Positions 9,406 to 18,808 of a DNA stretch of 64,000 nucleotides are shown piece after piece. This stretch comes from CAWEBF01 sp963807235. Lineage in GTDB: Bacteria; Acidobacteriota; Vicinamibacteria; Vicinamibacterales; UBA2999. The notes beneath the pieces were generated by a model, which searched no databases, was not told the DNA's origin, and saw only the letters and a program-made list of their open reading frames with translations. Both the position numbers and the translations under genes were made by a program. The stretch's first letter is position 1. Each line of letters starts with the position of its first letter. The DNA is taken from positions 256,709 through 320,708 of the forward strand of contig CAWEBF010000017.1 in assembly GCA_963807235.1 (NCBI GenBank). The letters are read 5' to 3'.

Positions 9406-11169
9406 ATGGAAGCGGTGGCGCTCAAGGGCGGGTCCTGGCTGTTCGACGAGGTCGCTGACGCCGACGTCTTCACGCCGGAGAAGCTGAGCGAAGAGCATCG
9501 TCTCATCGCGAAGACCACCGAGGAGTTCATCAACTCGGAGGTGCTGCCCCACCTGGACCGGATGGAATCCAAGGACTGGGCGTTCTCGCGCCAGCTGATC
9601 AAGCGGTGCGGCGACCTGGGCCTCCTGGGCCTCGCCGCCCCCGAACAGTATGGCGGCCTCGACCTGGACAAGAAGTCCGCACTCATGGTCGTCGAACAGG
9701 TGGCGCGCGCCGCGTCGTTTGCCACCACCTACGGCGGGCAGTCCAACCTGTGCGTGCTGCCGATCTCGCTCTTCGGCACGGCTGAACAGAAGGCCGCGTA
9801 TCTCCCGCGCCTCATCGCGGGCGACATCGTGGGCGCGTACGCGCTCAGCGAGTCCGGCTCCGGGTCCGACGCGCTGGCCGCCCGCACTAAGGCCACGAAG
9901 CAGACCGACGGCAGCTGGTCGCTGACCGGCGAGAAGATGTGGATCTCGAACGGCGGGTTCGCGGATCTCTTCATCGTCTTCGCCAAGGTAGACGGCGAGC
10001 AGTTCACGGCCTTCCTGGTCGAGCGCGCCTTCCCCGGCGTCTCAACGGGGAACGAAGAGCACAAGATGGGCCTGCACGGCTCGTCCACGACGCCCGTCAT
10101 CCTGCAGGACGCGCGCGTGCCCGCCGGCAACGTGCTGGGCGAGATGGGCCGCGGCCACAAGGTGGCCCTGAACACGCTGAATTACGGCCGGTTCAGCCTG
10201 GGGGCAATGTGCGCCGGCGGGGCCAAGGCCGCCGTCGGCGACGCGGCCCGCTACGCCGCCGGCCGCAAGCAGTTCGGCCAGCCCATCGCAAGCTTCGGCG
10301 CCATCAAGCACAAGCTCGGCGAGATGACGGCGCGCGCTTACGCCGCCGAGTGCCTGTCGTATCGCACGGCCGGGCTCATCGACGCGGCGCTGGATGCATC
10401 GGCCAAGGACGGCGCATCGATCGCCAAGGCGTTCGAGGAGTTTGCGATCGAAGCCTCCATCTGCAAGGTGGCCTGCACCGAGACGCTGGACTTCGTGCTC
10501 GACGAGAACGTGCAGATCCACGGCGGCAACGGCTTCGTGCGCGACTACATGGCCGAGCGCTACTTCCGGGACGCGCGCGTGAACCGCATCTTCGAGGGCA
10601 CCAACGAGATCAACCGCCTGCTGATTCCCGGCATGCTGGTCCGCCGTGGCCTGAAAGGCGACCTGCCGCTGGTGCAGGCGGCCAGGCGGCTGCAGGACGA
10701 GATCCTGTCGCCGGGCTCCCGCTCGACCGAGGACGGCGACGCCGCGCTGGCGCCGGAGCAGCGGACGGTGGCCGCCTTCAAGCAGGTGGCGCTCATGGTG
10801 ATCGGCACGGCGCTCCAGACCTACGGCGACACGCTCGAGAGCCAGCAGGAAGTACTGAGTTGCGCCGCCGACATCCTGATCGAGACTTACGCTGGCGAGA
10901 GTGCGCTCTCGCGCGCGCGCCAGTCGCGCGCGGCGGCCGCGGCCAACGCGGGCCTTCACGAGGCGGCGACGCGCGTCTACGTGCACGACGCGGCCGCGCG
11001 TGTGGAGGCGTCGGCACGGATGGCGCTGTCGGCGATGGCCGAGGGCGACACGCTGCGGACGCTGCTGGCCGCGCTGCGGCGCGTGCTCAAACCGGCGCCG
11101 GTCAACACCGTGGCGCTGCGCCGGGAGCTGGCCGAGGCCGTGACCGCCAGGGGTGGATATATCCTGTGA
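9406..11169 (+). CDS. Acyl-CoA dehydrogenase with C-terminal extension
   Basis: This flavoenzyme of about 587 residues performs the first step of fatty-acid beta-oxidation. The standard domains are present: N-terminal helices, the FAD-binding middle domain (YALSESGSGSDA, TGEKMWISNGG), and a C-terminal domain with QIHGGNGF and IFEGTNEINR, whose Glu matches the catalytic base position. An extra C-terminal helical domain of about 180 residues makes it longer than medium-chain enzymes and like the VLCAD/FadE type. The start is ATG 9406; GTG at 9394 is also possible. Its stop overlaps the next gene region, so the two are probably co-transcribed. Confidence 0.92.
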   Translation: MEAVALKGGSWLFDEVADADVFTPEKLSEEHRLIAKTTEEFINSEVLPHLDRMESKDWAFSRQLIKRCGDLGLLGLAAPEQYGGLDLDKKSALMVVEQVARAASFATTYGGQSNLCVLPISLFGTAEQKAAYLPRLIAGDIVGAYALSESGSGSDALAARTKATKQTDGSWSLTGEKMWISNGGFADLFIVFAKVDGEQFTAFLVERAFPGVSTGNEEHKMGLHGSSTTPVILQDARVPAGNVLGEMGRGHKVALNTLNYGRFSLGAMCAGGAKAAVGDAARYAAGRKQFGQPIASFGAIKHKLGEMTARAYAAECLSYRTAGLIDAALDASAKDGASIAKAFEEFAIEASICKVACTETLDFVLDENVQIHGGNGFVRDYMAERYFRDARVNRIFEGTNEINRLLIPGMLVRRGLKGDLPLVQAARRLQDEILSPGSRSTEDGDAALAPEQRTVAAFKQVALMVIGTALQTYGDTLESQQEVLSCAADILIETYAGESALSRARQSRAAAAANAGLHEAATRVYVHDAAARVEASARMALSAMAEGDTLRTLLAALRRVLKPAPVNTVALRRELAEAVTARGGYIL

Positions 11170-11174
11170 AGGTG

Positions 11175-11807
11175 ATGCCGATGCACGTCCTACCATCACG
11201 GTCGAACGCCCGTCTCGCCTTTGCTGCGCTGGCCGTCGCGCTCATCGCCGCCTGCACGTCCGGCCCGTCGGCGCCGGACGAAGGCGCCTACTTGAGCGAA
11301 CTGGCCGAGCACCGCGCGGCGATCGACCAGGCGTTTCGCGAGCAGGAGGATCCCATCCCCGCCGACAAGCGCGACACGCTCCTGCCGCTGCAGTATTTCG
11401 AGGTGGATCCCAGCTACGCCGTGCCGGCCACGCTGAAGCTGGCGGACCAGCGCCCGGTGTTCGAGATGCCCACGTCCACGGGCAAGCTCCGCCGGATGCA
11501 GCGCGTGGGCGTGCTGGAATTCATCCTCCAGGGACAGCCGATGACGCTCGGCGCCTTCGTGGAGGAGGGCCAGGAGATCGTCAACCTGTTCGTCCCGTTC
11601 GCGGATCTGACCACGGGCCAGGAAACCTACCCGGCGGGCCGGTATCTGGAGCTGCACCCGACGTCCACCGGCTTCTACACCGTGGATTTCAACAAGGCCT
11701 TCAACCCCTACTGCGCCTACAACCAGACCTACGACTGCCCGTTCCCTCCACCTTCGAACCGGCTGAAGCTGGCGATCCGGGCCGGCGAGAAGGCGCCCCC
11801 TGTGTGA
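11175..11807 (+). CDS. DUF1684-family lipoprotein
   Basis: This protein has 210 residues from ATG 11175; GTG 11166 (overlapping the previous stop) and ATG 11181 are alternatives. The signal peptide ends in a lipobox-like AALIAAC followed by TSGPS, which suggests a lipid-anchored protein. The rest matches DUF1684: FVPFADLTTGQETYPAGRYLELHP and DFNKAFNPYCAYN with PFPPPSNRLK near the end. The family function is unknown. It sits between an acyl-CoA dehydrogenase and a HAD phosphatase with 4-bp or shorter overlaps, which points to one operon. Confidence 0.8.
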   Translation: MPMHVLPSRSNARLAFAALAVALIAACTSGPSAPDEGAYLSELAEHRAAIDQAFREQEDPIPADKRDTLLPLQYFEVDPSYAVPATLKLADQRPVFEMPTSTGKLRRMQRVGVLEFILQGQPMTLGAFVEEGQEIVNLFVPFADLTTGQETYPAGRYLELHPTSTGFYTVDFNKAFNPYCAYNQTYDCPFPPPSNRLKLAIRAGEKAPPV

Positions 11808-12493
11808 CCGGAGCCCTTCAGGCGATCATCTTCGACTTCGACGGGGTGATCGCCAACAGCGAGCCGCTGCACTTCACGGCGTTCAAACGGGCACTCGACG
11901 AAGACGGCATCGATCTCTCCGCCGCCGACTACTACGCGCATTATCTCGGCTACGACGACGTGGGCGTCTTCCAGGCGCTCGGCCGGGATCGCGGCCTCCC
12001 GATGGCCGAAGCGCGCGTGGCGGAGCTGGTGGCGCGCAAGGGCGATCAGCTGCAGCAGCTGCTTGCGGCCGGCGCGGTGCTCTTCCCCGGCGCGGCCGAC
12101 TTCATCCGGCAGGCGGCCGGGGCCGTGCCGGTGGCGATCGCGTCGGGCGCGCTGCGCCATGAAATCGAGGAGGTGCTCGAGGGCACCGGCCTGCGTCCGC
12201 TCTTCCGCACGATCGTGGCCTCGGGCGACACGCCCGACAGCAAGCCGTCGCCGGCGCCATATCTGCGGGCATTCGAGCAACTGCGCGCAGAAACGGGCGC
12301 AGCGCTCGACCCCCGGCGGTCCGTGGCTATCGAAGACTCGCGATGGGGTATCGAATCGGCACGGGGAGCCGGGTTACGCTGTGTGGGAGTGACAAACAGC
12401 TATCCGGCGCACGCGCTCCAGGGAGCTGAGCTGATCGTCGGCGGACTGGGCAGTCTGACGCTTGCAGCGTTGGACGAGCTGTGCGCATCCTAG
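11804..12493 (+). CDS. HAD-family phosphatase (beta-phosphoglucomutase-like)
   Basis: This 229-residue protein starts at GTG 11804, overlapping the previous stop as GTGA. Haloacid-dehalogenase motifs are clear: motif I FDFDGVIANSEP with the nucleophilic Asp, motif II in AIASGA, the motif III Lys in DSKPSP, and motif IV AIEDSRWG. A helical cap lies between motifs I and II (about 20-85). Such enzymes act on small phosphorylated metabolites, often sugar phosphates; the substrate is not determined. Confidence 0.88.
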   Translation: MTGALQAIIFDFDGVIANSEPLHFTAFKRALDEDGIDLSAADYYAHYLGYDDVGVFQALGRDRGLPMAEARVAELVARKGDQLQQLLAAGAVLFPGAADFIRQAAGAVPVAIASGALRHEIEEVLEGTGLRPLFRTIVASGDTPDSKPSPAPYLRAFEQLRAETGAALDPRRSVAIEDSRWGIESARGAGLRCVGVTNSYPAHALQGAELIVGGLGSLTLAALDELCAS

Positions 12494-12499
12494 GTAGAG

Positions 12500-13381
12500 A
12501 TGATTCCGAAGGACCTGAGCGACGCGCTGATCGAGGCCACCACGGGGCCGGGGTCGGGGCTCGCGCAGGCGGCTCTGCTGATCGCGCGCATCGAGTACCC
12601 GCACCTCGATCCCGAGCCGTATCTCGAGAAGCTGGACGCCATGGGCGACGGCGCGCGCCGGGCCATGGAGCGGCGCGCGGCCTGCAGCGACGACAAGTCG
12701 CCCGCCTCGTGCGTCCAGGCGCTCAACGAATACCTGTTCGACGAGCAGGGGTTCGAGGGCAACCGCCAGCGCTACGAGGACCCGCGCAACAGCTGCCTGA
12801 ACGAGGTGCTGGAACGGCGCACGGGCATCCCCATCACGCTGTCGGTCGTCTACATGGAGGTGGCGCGGCGGGCCGGGCTCCGCATCGAAGGTGTGAACTT
12901 CCCCGGCCACTTCCTGGTGCGCTGCAAGGGTGCGGCGGAAAAAGCCACCCCGGGCCTGATCATCGATCCCTTCCACCGGGGCGCCGTACTCACCGAGCAC
13001 GACTGCCGCGTGCTGCTGCAGCGCCACGTCGGGCCCGAAGTGGCCTTCAGCCGGTCGCTGCTGTCGTCGGCCACGCGGGCACAGGTGATCGCGCGAATGC
13101 TGCTGAATTTGAAGCGGCTCTACGTGCACATGCGGTCGTTCCCCCAGGCCAGGGACGTCACCGACTTGATCCTGGCGATCACCCCGTCGGCGCTGACCGA
13201 GCTACGCGACCGCGGGCTGCTGGCGTATCACCTGAACGACGTCACGTCGGCGCTGCGGGACCTGCAGACCTACCTGAAACTGGCGCGCATGAGCCAGATG
13301 GACGATGACGCCAAGGACGAGCACGAGCAGATCTGGGAGCATGTGAAAGCGCTGCGAAGCCGGGTCGCGGCGCTGAACTAG
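12500..13381 (+). CDS. SirB1-family transglutaminase-like/TPR protein
   Basis: This 293-residue protein has an N-terminal SirB1-type domain: RNSCLNEVLERRTGIPITLSVVY contains the conserved Cys, GVNFPGHFLVR the His and IIDPFHRG the Asp of a transglutaminase-like triad. A C-terminal TPR-like helical region follows (about 185-290, MLLNLKRLYVHM, LRDRGLLAYHL). It lies 6 bp after the HAD gene in the same direction. The family is widespread; its biochemical role is unsettled. Confidence 0.85.
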   Translation: MIPKDLSDALIEATTGPGSGLAQAALLIARIEYPHLDPEPYLEKLDAMGDGARRAMERRAACSDDKSPASCVQALNEYLFDEQGFEGNRQRYEDPRNSCLNEVLERRTGIPITLSVVYMEVARRAGLRIEGVNFPGHFLVRCKGAAEKATPGLIIDPFHRGAVLTEHDCRVLLQRHVGPEVAFSRSLLSSATRAQVIARMLLNLKRLYVHMRSFPQARDVTDLILAITPSALTELRDRGLLAYHLNDVTSALRDLQTYLKLARMSQMDDDAKDEHEQIWEHVKALRSRVAALN

Positions 13382-13421
13382 CCCTGCGCCGCGGCTCCGG
13401 CCCCGGCTCCAGGATCGGAGT

Positions 13422-14547
13422 TCAGTTCTCTGACGGCCGCTCCACGCGGTCGATGACAATCGCTTCAACCGGAGCGGTGACGGATTCCAGCCGCAGCCCG
13501 AGTTGTTCCTGAATCGCGGTGAACAGTCCCGGCGGTCCGGTCCCATCCGCAGGCGGCGGAGGCACCTGCACGCCCATGCTGCGGAACTGCGAGTCGTCCG
13601 GCGTCCAGTTCAGCGTGAAGTCGAAGCGGCCCTGCAGCCCGGTGCGATCGACGACCGGCCGATCGAGCACGGCGGTCTGCATCACCCCGGCGAAATCGGC
13701 CATCGTCGCGTTCACGGCCGGCAGCATGCCGAGCCCCTTGAAGAGCAGCCCTGGCAGACCGTTCGGGTTCGTCTCGTTCTTCGTCAGCTTCGGACCGTTC
13801 TTCCCGACCGTGAGAGCGTAGGCCGGAAGGTCCCGTCTCTCGCGGTGGATGGTGAGCTTGAACCGATCCTCCAGGAGCGAACGAATCATGGCGCGCAACT
13901 GAGCGATGTTGGGCACACCCTCCGCCAGCGGACGTCCGGTGATGTCGTACTTGTCGGACTCCATCCACGACGGTCCGCCGACAACCTGGCGCGTGTGCAC
14001 CTCATAGGCCTGAGTGATCAAATCCGCAAGCGAGGTGTTGATCGTCAGGACTTCGCGACCGTGTACGGTAAACAGTCTGCCTGGCGTACCGGGCCTGCTC
14101 GGCTTGATGGTCGCCACATCGAAGGTGGTCGGCGCGTCCGCAGCCATCGACCGCGGCGGCGACGGGATCGCGAACGCCGTCTCCTTCGCAGCGCGCACCA
14201 GAGTGAAGGGCGTCGTGCCCGGGCCCTGCGCAAAGGTGCCGACGATGGAGTTGCCATCGGGGCTCACCTTGCCTTCGAACGTGATCCCGGCCGCCGCCAC
14301 ACCGATCCTGACCGCGCCTCCCTGGACGATCGTGGTAGCGGTAATTCCGACCGGACTCTGGTCGATGCTGTAAAACGTCGCCGTATACCCGCCCCCGGCT
14401 GCGTTGGCCGTGAGGACGACGACGAGCCGCAGCCCCTGCCCAACCGCCAGCGTGCCTTGCCACTGGCCGGCGAGATTCTGACCTTGCGCCGCAATCCCCG
14501 TCGACAGCGCGAGCAGGGCGATGATGATCCAGCGTGTGAGACGTCAT
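13422..14547 (-). CDS. TIGR03435-family protein (frameshift after start codon)
   Basis: This family is largely restricted to Acidobacteriota. Typical features are visible: FDVATIKPS, a later QVVGGPSWMESDKYDITG, LLEDRFKLTIHRERR, and a C-terminal IVIDRVERPSEN. Upstream of 14300 the same frame stays open and encodes the usual N-terminal domain (GQWQGTLAVGQGLRLVV, TATFYSIDQ) and a signal peptide (LTRWIIIALLALSTGIAA). No start is in frame; ATG at 14547 would start it if one extra A at 14544 is removed, giving 374 residues. GGAG lies 5 bp before that ATG, inside a heptamer repeat. Function unknown; often surface-exposed or secreted. Confidence 0.82.
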
Positions 14548-14550
14548 TCG

Positions 14551-14582
14551 GGCTCCGGGCTTCAGGCTTCCGGGCTCCAGGC
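14551..14582. repeat. Heptamer array, family A (GGCTCCG/GGCTTCA)
   Basis: About four and a half 7-bp units lie in the gap between the Pal-like gene and the TIGR03435 gene, immediately before the latter's start codon. Confidence 0.8.
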
Positions 14583-14590
14583 GGGAATGT

Positions 14591-14616
14591 GGTTGGTAGT
14601 TTCGCAACTACCAACC
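14591..14616 (-). terminator. Perfect hairpin after the Pal-like gene
   Basis: GGTTGGTAGTT and AACTACCAACC form an 11-bp perfect stem with a TCGC loop. It lies 20 bp beyond the Pal-like stop codon on the minus strand. No clear U-tract follows on either strand, so it may be a transcript-end or processing element rather than a classic terminator. One arm merges into the adjacent family B heptamer array. Confidence 0.5.
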
Positions 14617-14639
14617 ACGAACTACGAACCACGAACTAC
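14614..14639. repeat. Heptamer array, family B (ACYACGA)
   Basis: Units accacga, actacga, accacga and actact follow each other with period 7. The array overlaps the TAG stop codon of the Pal-like gene. Confidence 0.8.
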
Positions 14640-15214
14640 TTCGCGGTGAATATGAAACTACCGCGTCGGTTCCGTGCCCAGCAGCCTTCGGTCTCGTCCG
14701 AGCACGTCGGCGATTCCTCGCCCTTGCTGACCACGACCATGCGGTCGCCGTTCACGCCCAGGCTGACCAGATAGTCGCGCACGGCGTTGGCGCGGCGCTG
14801 ACCGAGCGCCAGGTTGTACTCGTTGGTGCCGCGCGAATCGGCGTGGCCCTCGACCGAGATGCGCGTCGTCAACCAGCGCCGCAGGAAGTCGGCGTTCTTC
14901 TGGAGGATGGCGCGCTGATCCTCGCGGACCGTGGCCGCGTCGTAATCGAACAGCACGTCGCCGAGCGGCCTGCGCGCGTTCAGCTGATCCAGCGTCTCAC
15001 GCGCGAACAGCTCCTCCTCGGTCAACGGTGCGGGCGGAGGCGGAGCCGGTTTCGCGGTCGGAGCGGGAGGCGGTGGCGGTGGTGGCGGTGCCGGAGCTGC
15101 CGGTGGATCGGGAGGAGGTGGTGGTGGAGGCGGCGGGATCTTCTTGCCGCACGCCACAACGAACACGACCAGCAAAAGTATCGTGGTCACCCACGCATAA
15201 CGGCGAGCACTCAT
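14636..15214 (-). CDS. Pal/OmpA-family peptidoglycan-associated lipoprotein
   Basis: This 192-residue lipoprotein starts at ATG 15214, behind GGAGG. The signal peptide ends in a lipobox (VVFVVACG). A long Pro-Ala-rich linker follows (about 25-65), then an OmpA C-terminal domain with VLFDYDAATV, ISVEGHADSRGTNEYNLALG and RRANAVRDYL, the peptidoglycan-binding signature. It anchors the outer membrane to the cell wall. The usual tol genes are not next to it in this window. Its last codons merge into a heptamer repeat. Confidence 0.92.
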   Translation of the reverse strand: MSARRYAWVTTILLLVVFVVACGKKIPPPPPPPPPDPPAAPAPPPPPPPPAPTAKPAPPPPAPLTEEELFARETLDQLNARRPLGDVLFDYDAATVREDQRAILQKNADFLRRWLTTRISVEGHADSRGTNEYNLALGQRRANAVRDYLVSLGVNGDRMVVVSKGEESPTCSDETEGCWARNRRGSFIFTAK

Positions 15215-15310
15215 CAGGCCTCCACGGTGAGCGTGCGTTGGGGCAAAGGTTCGACCGAGCTTAGCCCCCGAGATCCCACCTGTCAATCTGCGAAATACCA
15301 AAAACTACGT

Positions 15311-17589
15311 TCAATCCCCTTCGAGCGTCGCACCGAAGATGCGAAGACCAAGTCGGCGAGTATCCGATGTGCCCTCGGCCGGTCCCGGAAGGTACACGCG
15401 ATCGAGCGATACGGTCACGGCGCCTCCGCTGCTCGGCACGGTGCCTCGCGGGATCGGAATGCGCCACTCGAAGTCTGCGTCGGGTTTGTACTCACCCAGG
15501 GTGATCGCACCCGCAGACACCCGTACTATCGGTGGTTCGTCGAGTACTTCAGGGGCGACTCGCCTCGCAGGACCAGCGTGGTGCCGGCGCCCGCCACGAC
15601 GAAGAGATCGGATCGGTCGCTCGTCCACCGCCACCGGAGACCGGTGGCCGGGTCGTATTCGTCCTCATACCAGCCCGGGCCGAACGCCAGCATCGAACCC
15701 GATTCCCGGTGGGCATCGAACTGGCGGATCGCCAGCTCCCCCGCGGCGCCGCCGGACACGTTTCGGGCGGTGATCCGCAGCGTGGCATAGGCGCCGTCGC
15801 CGGGCGGGATGCCGCCGGCCAGGCGCGTCACATGGAGAAAACCGGGTCCGGCCGAGGCATGGTCGTGGGTCCAGGTATCCACGACCGAACCGTTCAGCTC
15901 GAGCATAAGCAAGGTGCCAGGATCGGTCGGGGCCCCCAGGTAGTAGCCGCCCACCAGGACCAGCAAGGGCCCAGGCTGCCGGCGCACCAGGGCCTCGATG
16001 GGCCCCCTGCTCAGGCCCGAACCCTCCGCCCGCACCCGGCCCCCTGCCTCCGGCGTCAGGGACCAGCCTTCGCCCACCACCCACTCAGGGGGCGTCAGGC
16101 GGTACCACTCGGCCCCAATCGGGCGGGCGCCACCGAACTCGGGCCTCGCCGCCACCTCCCAGGAATACTCCTTGTCCTTGCGGAGGGCGCGCCGGTCGAA
16201 CAGCTCCAGATTGGTCCGCCGCGGGTCCGCGAGAAACCAGACCGGCGCCGTTCCGCCGCGACGGAAGTAATCAAGGACGCCGATCCACTCCTTGTTGCGG
16301 ACCGGCGCCACGACGGGCAGGTGCCGCGGCGCGGCGGCTTGCAGGGAGCGGTAGAGCGCGTAGTGCGAGAACACGCCCCCCGGCGGCGCTCCCTCGGCCT
16401 CCCGGCTCATGTCACCGATCGCTCGAAAGGCCGGGTGGCGCTGCCCGCGCATAGGTCCTGGAGGTGGACACGGCATCGACCAGGCAGACCGCCACGATCA
16501 CGAACGCGAACACCGAGCCCACGCGGGCCATCTCCACGAGCGCCCTGGACGCCAGCCACGCCACGGGGGGAATCAGCGGCAAGGCGTAGCGCACGTGCGA
16601 GGTTTCCTGCAGCAGCAGATGGAAGAGCGCGTACGGCCCGAACGTCACGAACAGGAGCGCCAGCGCGCGCCGCGCTGCCGCGGGCTTCGACCGCCAGACC
16701 CACAAGAGCCAGCAAGCCCATGACGCCGGCAACGGCGTTCGAGGACCACGGGCGCGCGAAGCTGTCGGCCAGCACGATGGCGATGCGGCGCGGCGTCGGG
16801 TTCGCCCACAGCATGTCCACCCACGCGAAGTCTTCACCGGCCTGGGAGCCGAGCGCCGCGAGATACCCGGTCACGCCTCCCGAGAGCCATAGCAACGGCA
16901 CCACCCACAGCAGGCACCCAACGGCCAGCGCCGCACCGGCCTGAAGTATCGCGCGCGGCGATTCCCGGCGCGTCCACATCAGGAAGCCGAGCGCCGGCAC
17001 GGTCGAGGAGCGCCGTCTGCACACGCACGCCGGCTGCAAGGCCCGCCACGAGCGCGCCCGCGAGGAGCGATGCGCGCGTGTCCGCTCCCAGCATCAACGC
17101 GAGCGACACGAGCGCCAGCGACAGCCCGGGCAGGTCGCTCATGGGCCTCACGCCGGAGATCCAGAACAGCGGCGCGGCGACGGTGAGCGCGGTGGCCCAC
17201 CACCACAGGTGTCTGGCCGGGGCCACGCTCAGACGGTCGAGTGCGGAGAAGATGACGCCGAGAGACACCACGGCCACCGCACCCGCAAGGGCCGACAGGC
17301 CTGCCAGGGCCAGCGCCTCCGCGGTCGACGGCTGCACATTCGGCAGGATCAGGCGCACGAGCCCCAGGGCCACGTGCCCCAGGCCGATGTAGACGGGATA
17401 CCCGGGCGGGTGCGGCTGGTGCTGCGCCACGTCGAAATCGCGCAGGCCCAGCGCGAAGTTGATCGAGTCGATGTCTTCGAGCGACCGCGCCAGAAACGGC
17501 GCGTGTGCCGCGGCGTACACCGCCGCGCCGGCAAGCAGCAGCCTCGGATTGGGGTGTGACTCAGACTGCGCGGAGGCGAATCCCCTCAT
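15311..17589 (-). CDS. Membrane glycosyltransferase-like protein (GT-C type), four apparent frameshifts
   Basis: Read across four frame breaks this is one protein of about 758 residues. The N-terminal half is strongly hydrophobic with many membrane helices (ALALAGLSALAGAVAVVSLG, LAVGCLLWVVPLLWLSGG, ALLFVTFGPYALFHLLL). An early acidic loop (SLEDIDSINFALGLRDFD, then HPPGYPVY) resembles the first periplasmic loop of GT-C enzymes. The C-terminal half (from about 380) is a soluble beta-rich domain. Breaks lie near 17004, 16668, 16437 (extra base each) and 15541 (missing base). Net length fits a single frame. Its start overlaps larE by 29 bp. The acceptor is unknown. Sequence error is likelier than decay, but four breaks in one gene leave room for a pseudogene. 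Confidence 0.65.
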
Positions 17590-18388
17590 TCAGGCTGCCC
17601 ATGCGGTACCCCTTGGGATCGATCGTCACGTGGGAGTAGCCGGCCTCGCGCACGGCGCCAACGATCTTCTCCCGCCATTCCGGCTCCTGGGCGCGCGTCA
17701 GCTCGTCCGCGCCAAGCTCCAGTCGCGCCACGTCGTCGTAGTGGCGGACGCGGCACACGCGGAAGCCCAGGCTTCGGATCCCGTCCTCGGCGCGTTCGAT
17801 CATGTGCAGCGCCTGCCGGGTGATCTCCGAGTGATACGGCACGCGCGACGACAGGCAGGCCGATGCGGGTTCGTCCCACGTGGACATGCCCAGGTCCCGG
17901 GCCAGCTCGCGAATCTCGAGCTTGGTAAGCCCCACGTCGTCGAGCGGACTGCGCACGCCGTTCTCGCGCGCGGCCTGCCGGCCGGGCCGGTAGTCGCCGC
18001 GGTCGTCGGCGTTGCTGCCGTCGGCTACCACCGCGATGCCGCGGGCCGTCGCCATCCCGGCGAGCGTCGTGTACAGCTCCGTCTTGCAGAAGTAGCAGCG
18101 GTTGACTGGATTGGATCGGTCCTCCGGCCGCTCAAGCTCGGCGGTGGAGATGAACTCGTGCCGCAGCCCGAACTGCCGGGCCACATCGAGTGCCAGACCT
18201 CGATGCCGTGCCGGATAGCTTGGGCTCTCAGCCGTGACGCACAGCGCCCGATCGCCCAACCGGCGTGTGGCGGCCACCGCCACGAGCGCGCTGTCCACGC
18301 CGCCGCTGAACGCCACGATCACGGACCCGTAGCCGCCGAGCACGTCGTCGAGGCGGTGCGCTGCCTCGCGAAGGCTCTCGACTGTCAC
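17561..18388 (-). CDS. larE: LarE-type ATP-dependent sulfur transferase
   Basis: This 275-residue PP-loop protein starts at GTG 18388, overlapping the upstream small gene as GTGA. It has the ATP pyrophosphatase motif IVAFSGGVDSAL (about 24-35), CYFCK in the middle and PASACLSSRVPY with another conserved Cys. In Lactobacillus LarE donates sulfur to make the nickel-pincer cofactor of lactate racemase; no larA, larB or larC is in the window. As an orphan it may serve another sulfuration reaction. Its neighbours are a LysW-like zinc-ribbon protein upstream and a membrane glycosyltransferase downstream. Confidence 0.88.
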   Translation of the reverse strand: MTVESLREAAHRLDDVLGGYGSVIVAFSGGVDSALVAVAATRRLGDRALCVTAESPSYPARHRGLALDVARQFGLRHEFISTAELERPEDRSNPVNRCYFCKTELYTTLAGMATARGIAVVADGSNADDRGDYRPGRQAARENGVRSPLDDVGLTKLEIRELARDLGMSTWDEPASACLSSRVPYHSEITRQALHMIERAEDGIRSLGFRVCRVRHYDDVARLELGADELTRAQEPEWREKIVGAVREAGYSHVTIDPKGYRMGSLNEGIRLRAV

Positions 18389-18639
18389 TCGTCGACGTCC
18401 TCTTCCTCGGTTTCCTCGTCTTCGTCGTCGTCGTCCTCGTCGGCGTCTTCCTCTTCGTCCTCGTCCTCGTCTTCGTCCTCGTCGTCATCGTCGAGGTCGT
18501 CGTCCGGGTCCGCAAAGTCCAGGTCGCCCAAACCGTTCAACACGAGCTTTCGCCCGCACTCCGGACAGCTGAGGGTATCGCCCTCCTCGAGTTCCACTGT
18601 GTCCACGTCTTCGTACTCACAATCTGGGCAGGTCGCCAT
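18385..18639 (-). CDS. LysW-like zinc-ribbon protein with poly-acidic tail
   Basis: This 84-residue protein has two CxxC pairs (C4-x2-C7 and C25-x2-C28; ATCPDCEYED and LSCPECGRKL) forming a zinc ribbon. Residues 44-84 are almost only Asp and Glu, encoded by a low-complexity GAC/GAG run at about 18390-18510. Size, Cys spacing and the C-terminal Glu recall LysW, the amino-group carrier of lysine/arginine biosynthesis, but the usual EDWGE end is absent. The gene overlaps larE by 4 bp, so the two are translationally coupled. The carrier role is only a hypothesis. Confidence 0.7.
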   Translation of the reverse strand: MATCPDCEYEDVDTVELEEGDTLSCPECGRKLVLNGLGDLDFADPDDDLDDDDEDEDEDEDEEEDADEDDDDEDEETEEEDVDE

Positions 18640-18808
18640 TACGGGCTCCTGAGCTTCGCCTCACACAGGTCCTGGCGCCAAACCGCCTCGACCGTTCTGC
18701 TCCGAAAGTTCAAATTATAACGAGAACTGCGAAGACCGGGCAACGACATCGGACCAGGCTCGCGGCGTCTAACGCATACTAGCCTTTCGTCCCGATACAG
18801 AGAAGCGG

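Noticed and set aside
9939..11160. Long open frame on the plus strand overlapping the acyl-CoA dehydrogenase
   Set aside because: It is an Arg/Gly-rich shadow frame of a high-GC gene. Only its last part (from 11175) is real, the DUF1684 lipoprotein.
18390..18510. GAC/GAG low-complexity run as a microsatellite
   Set aside because: It is in frame and encodes the acidic tail of the zinc-ribbon protein; codons mix GAC, GAG and GAT/GAA rather than repeating one unit exactly.
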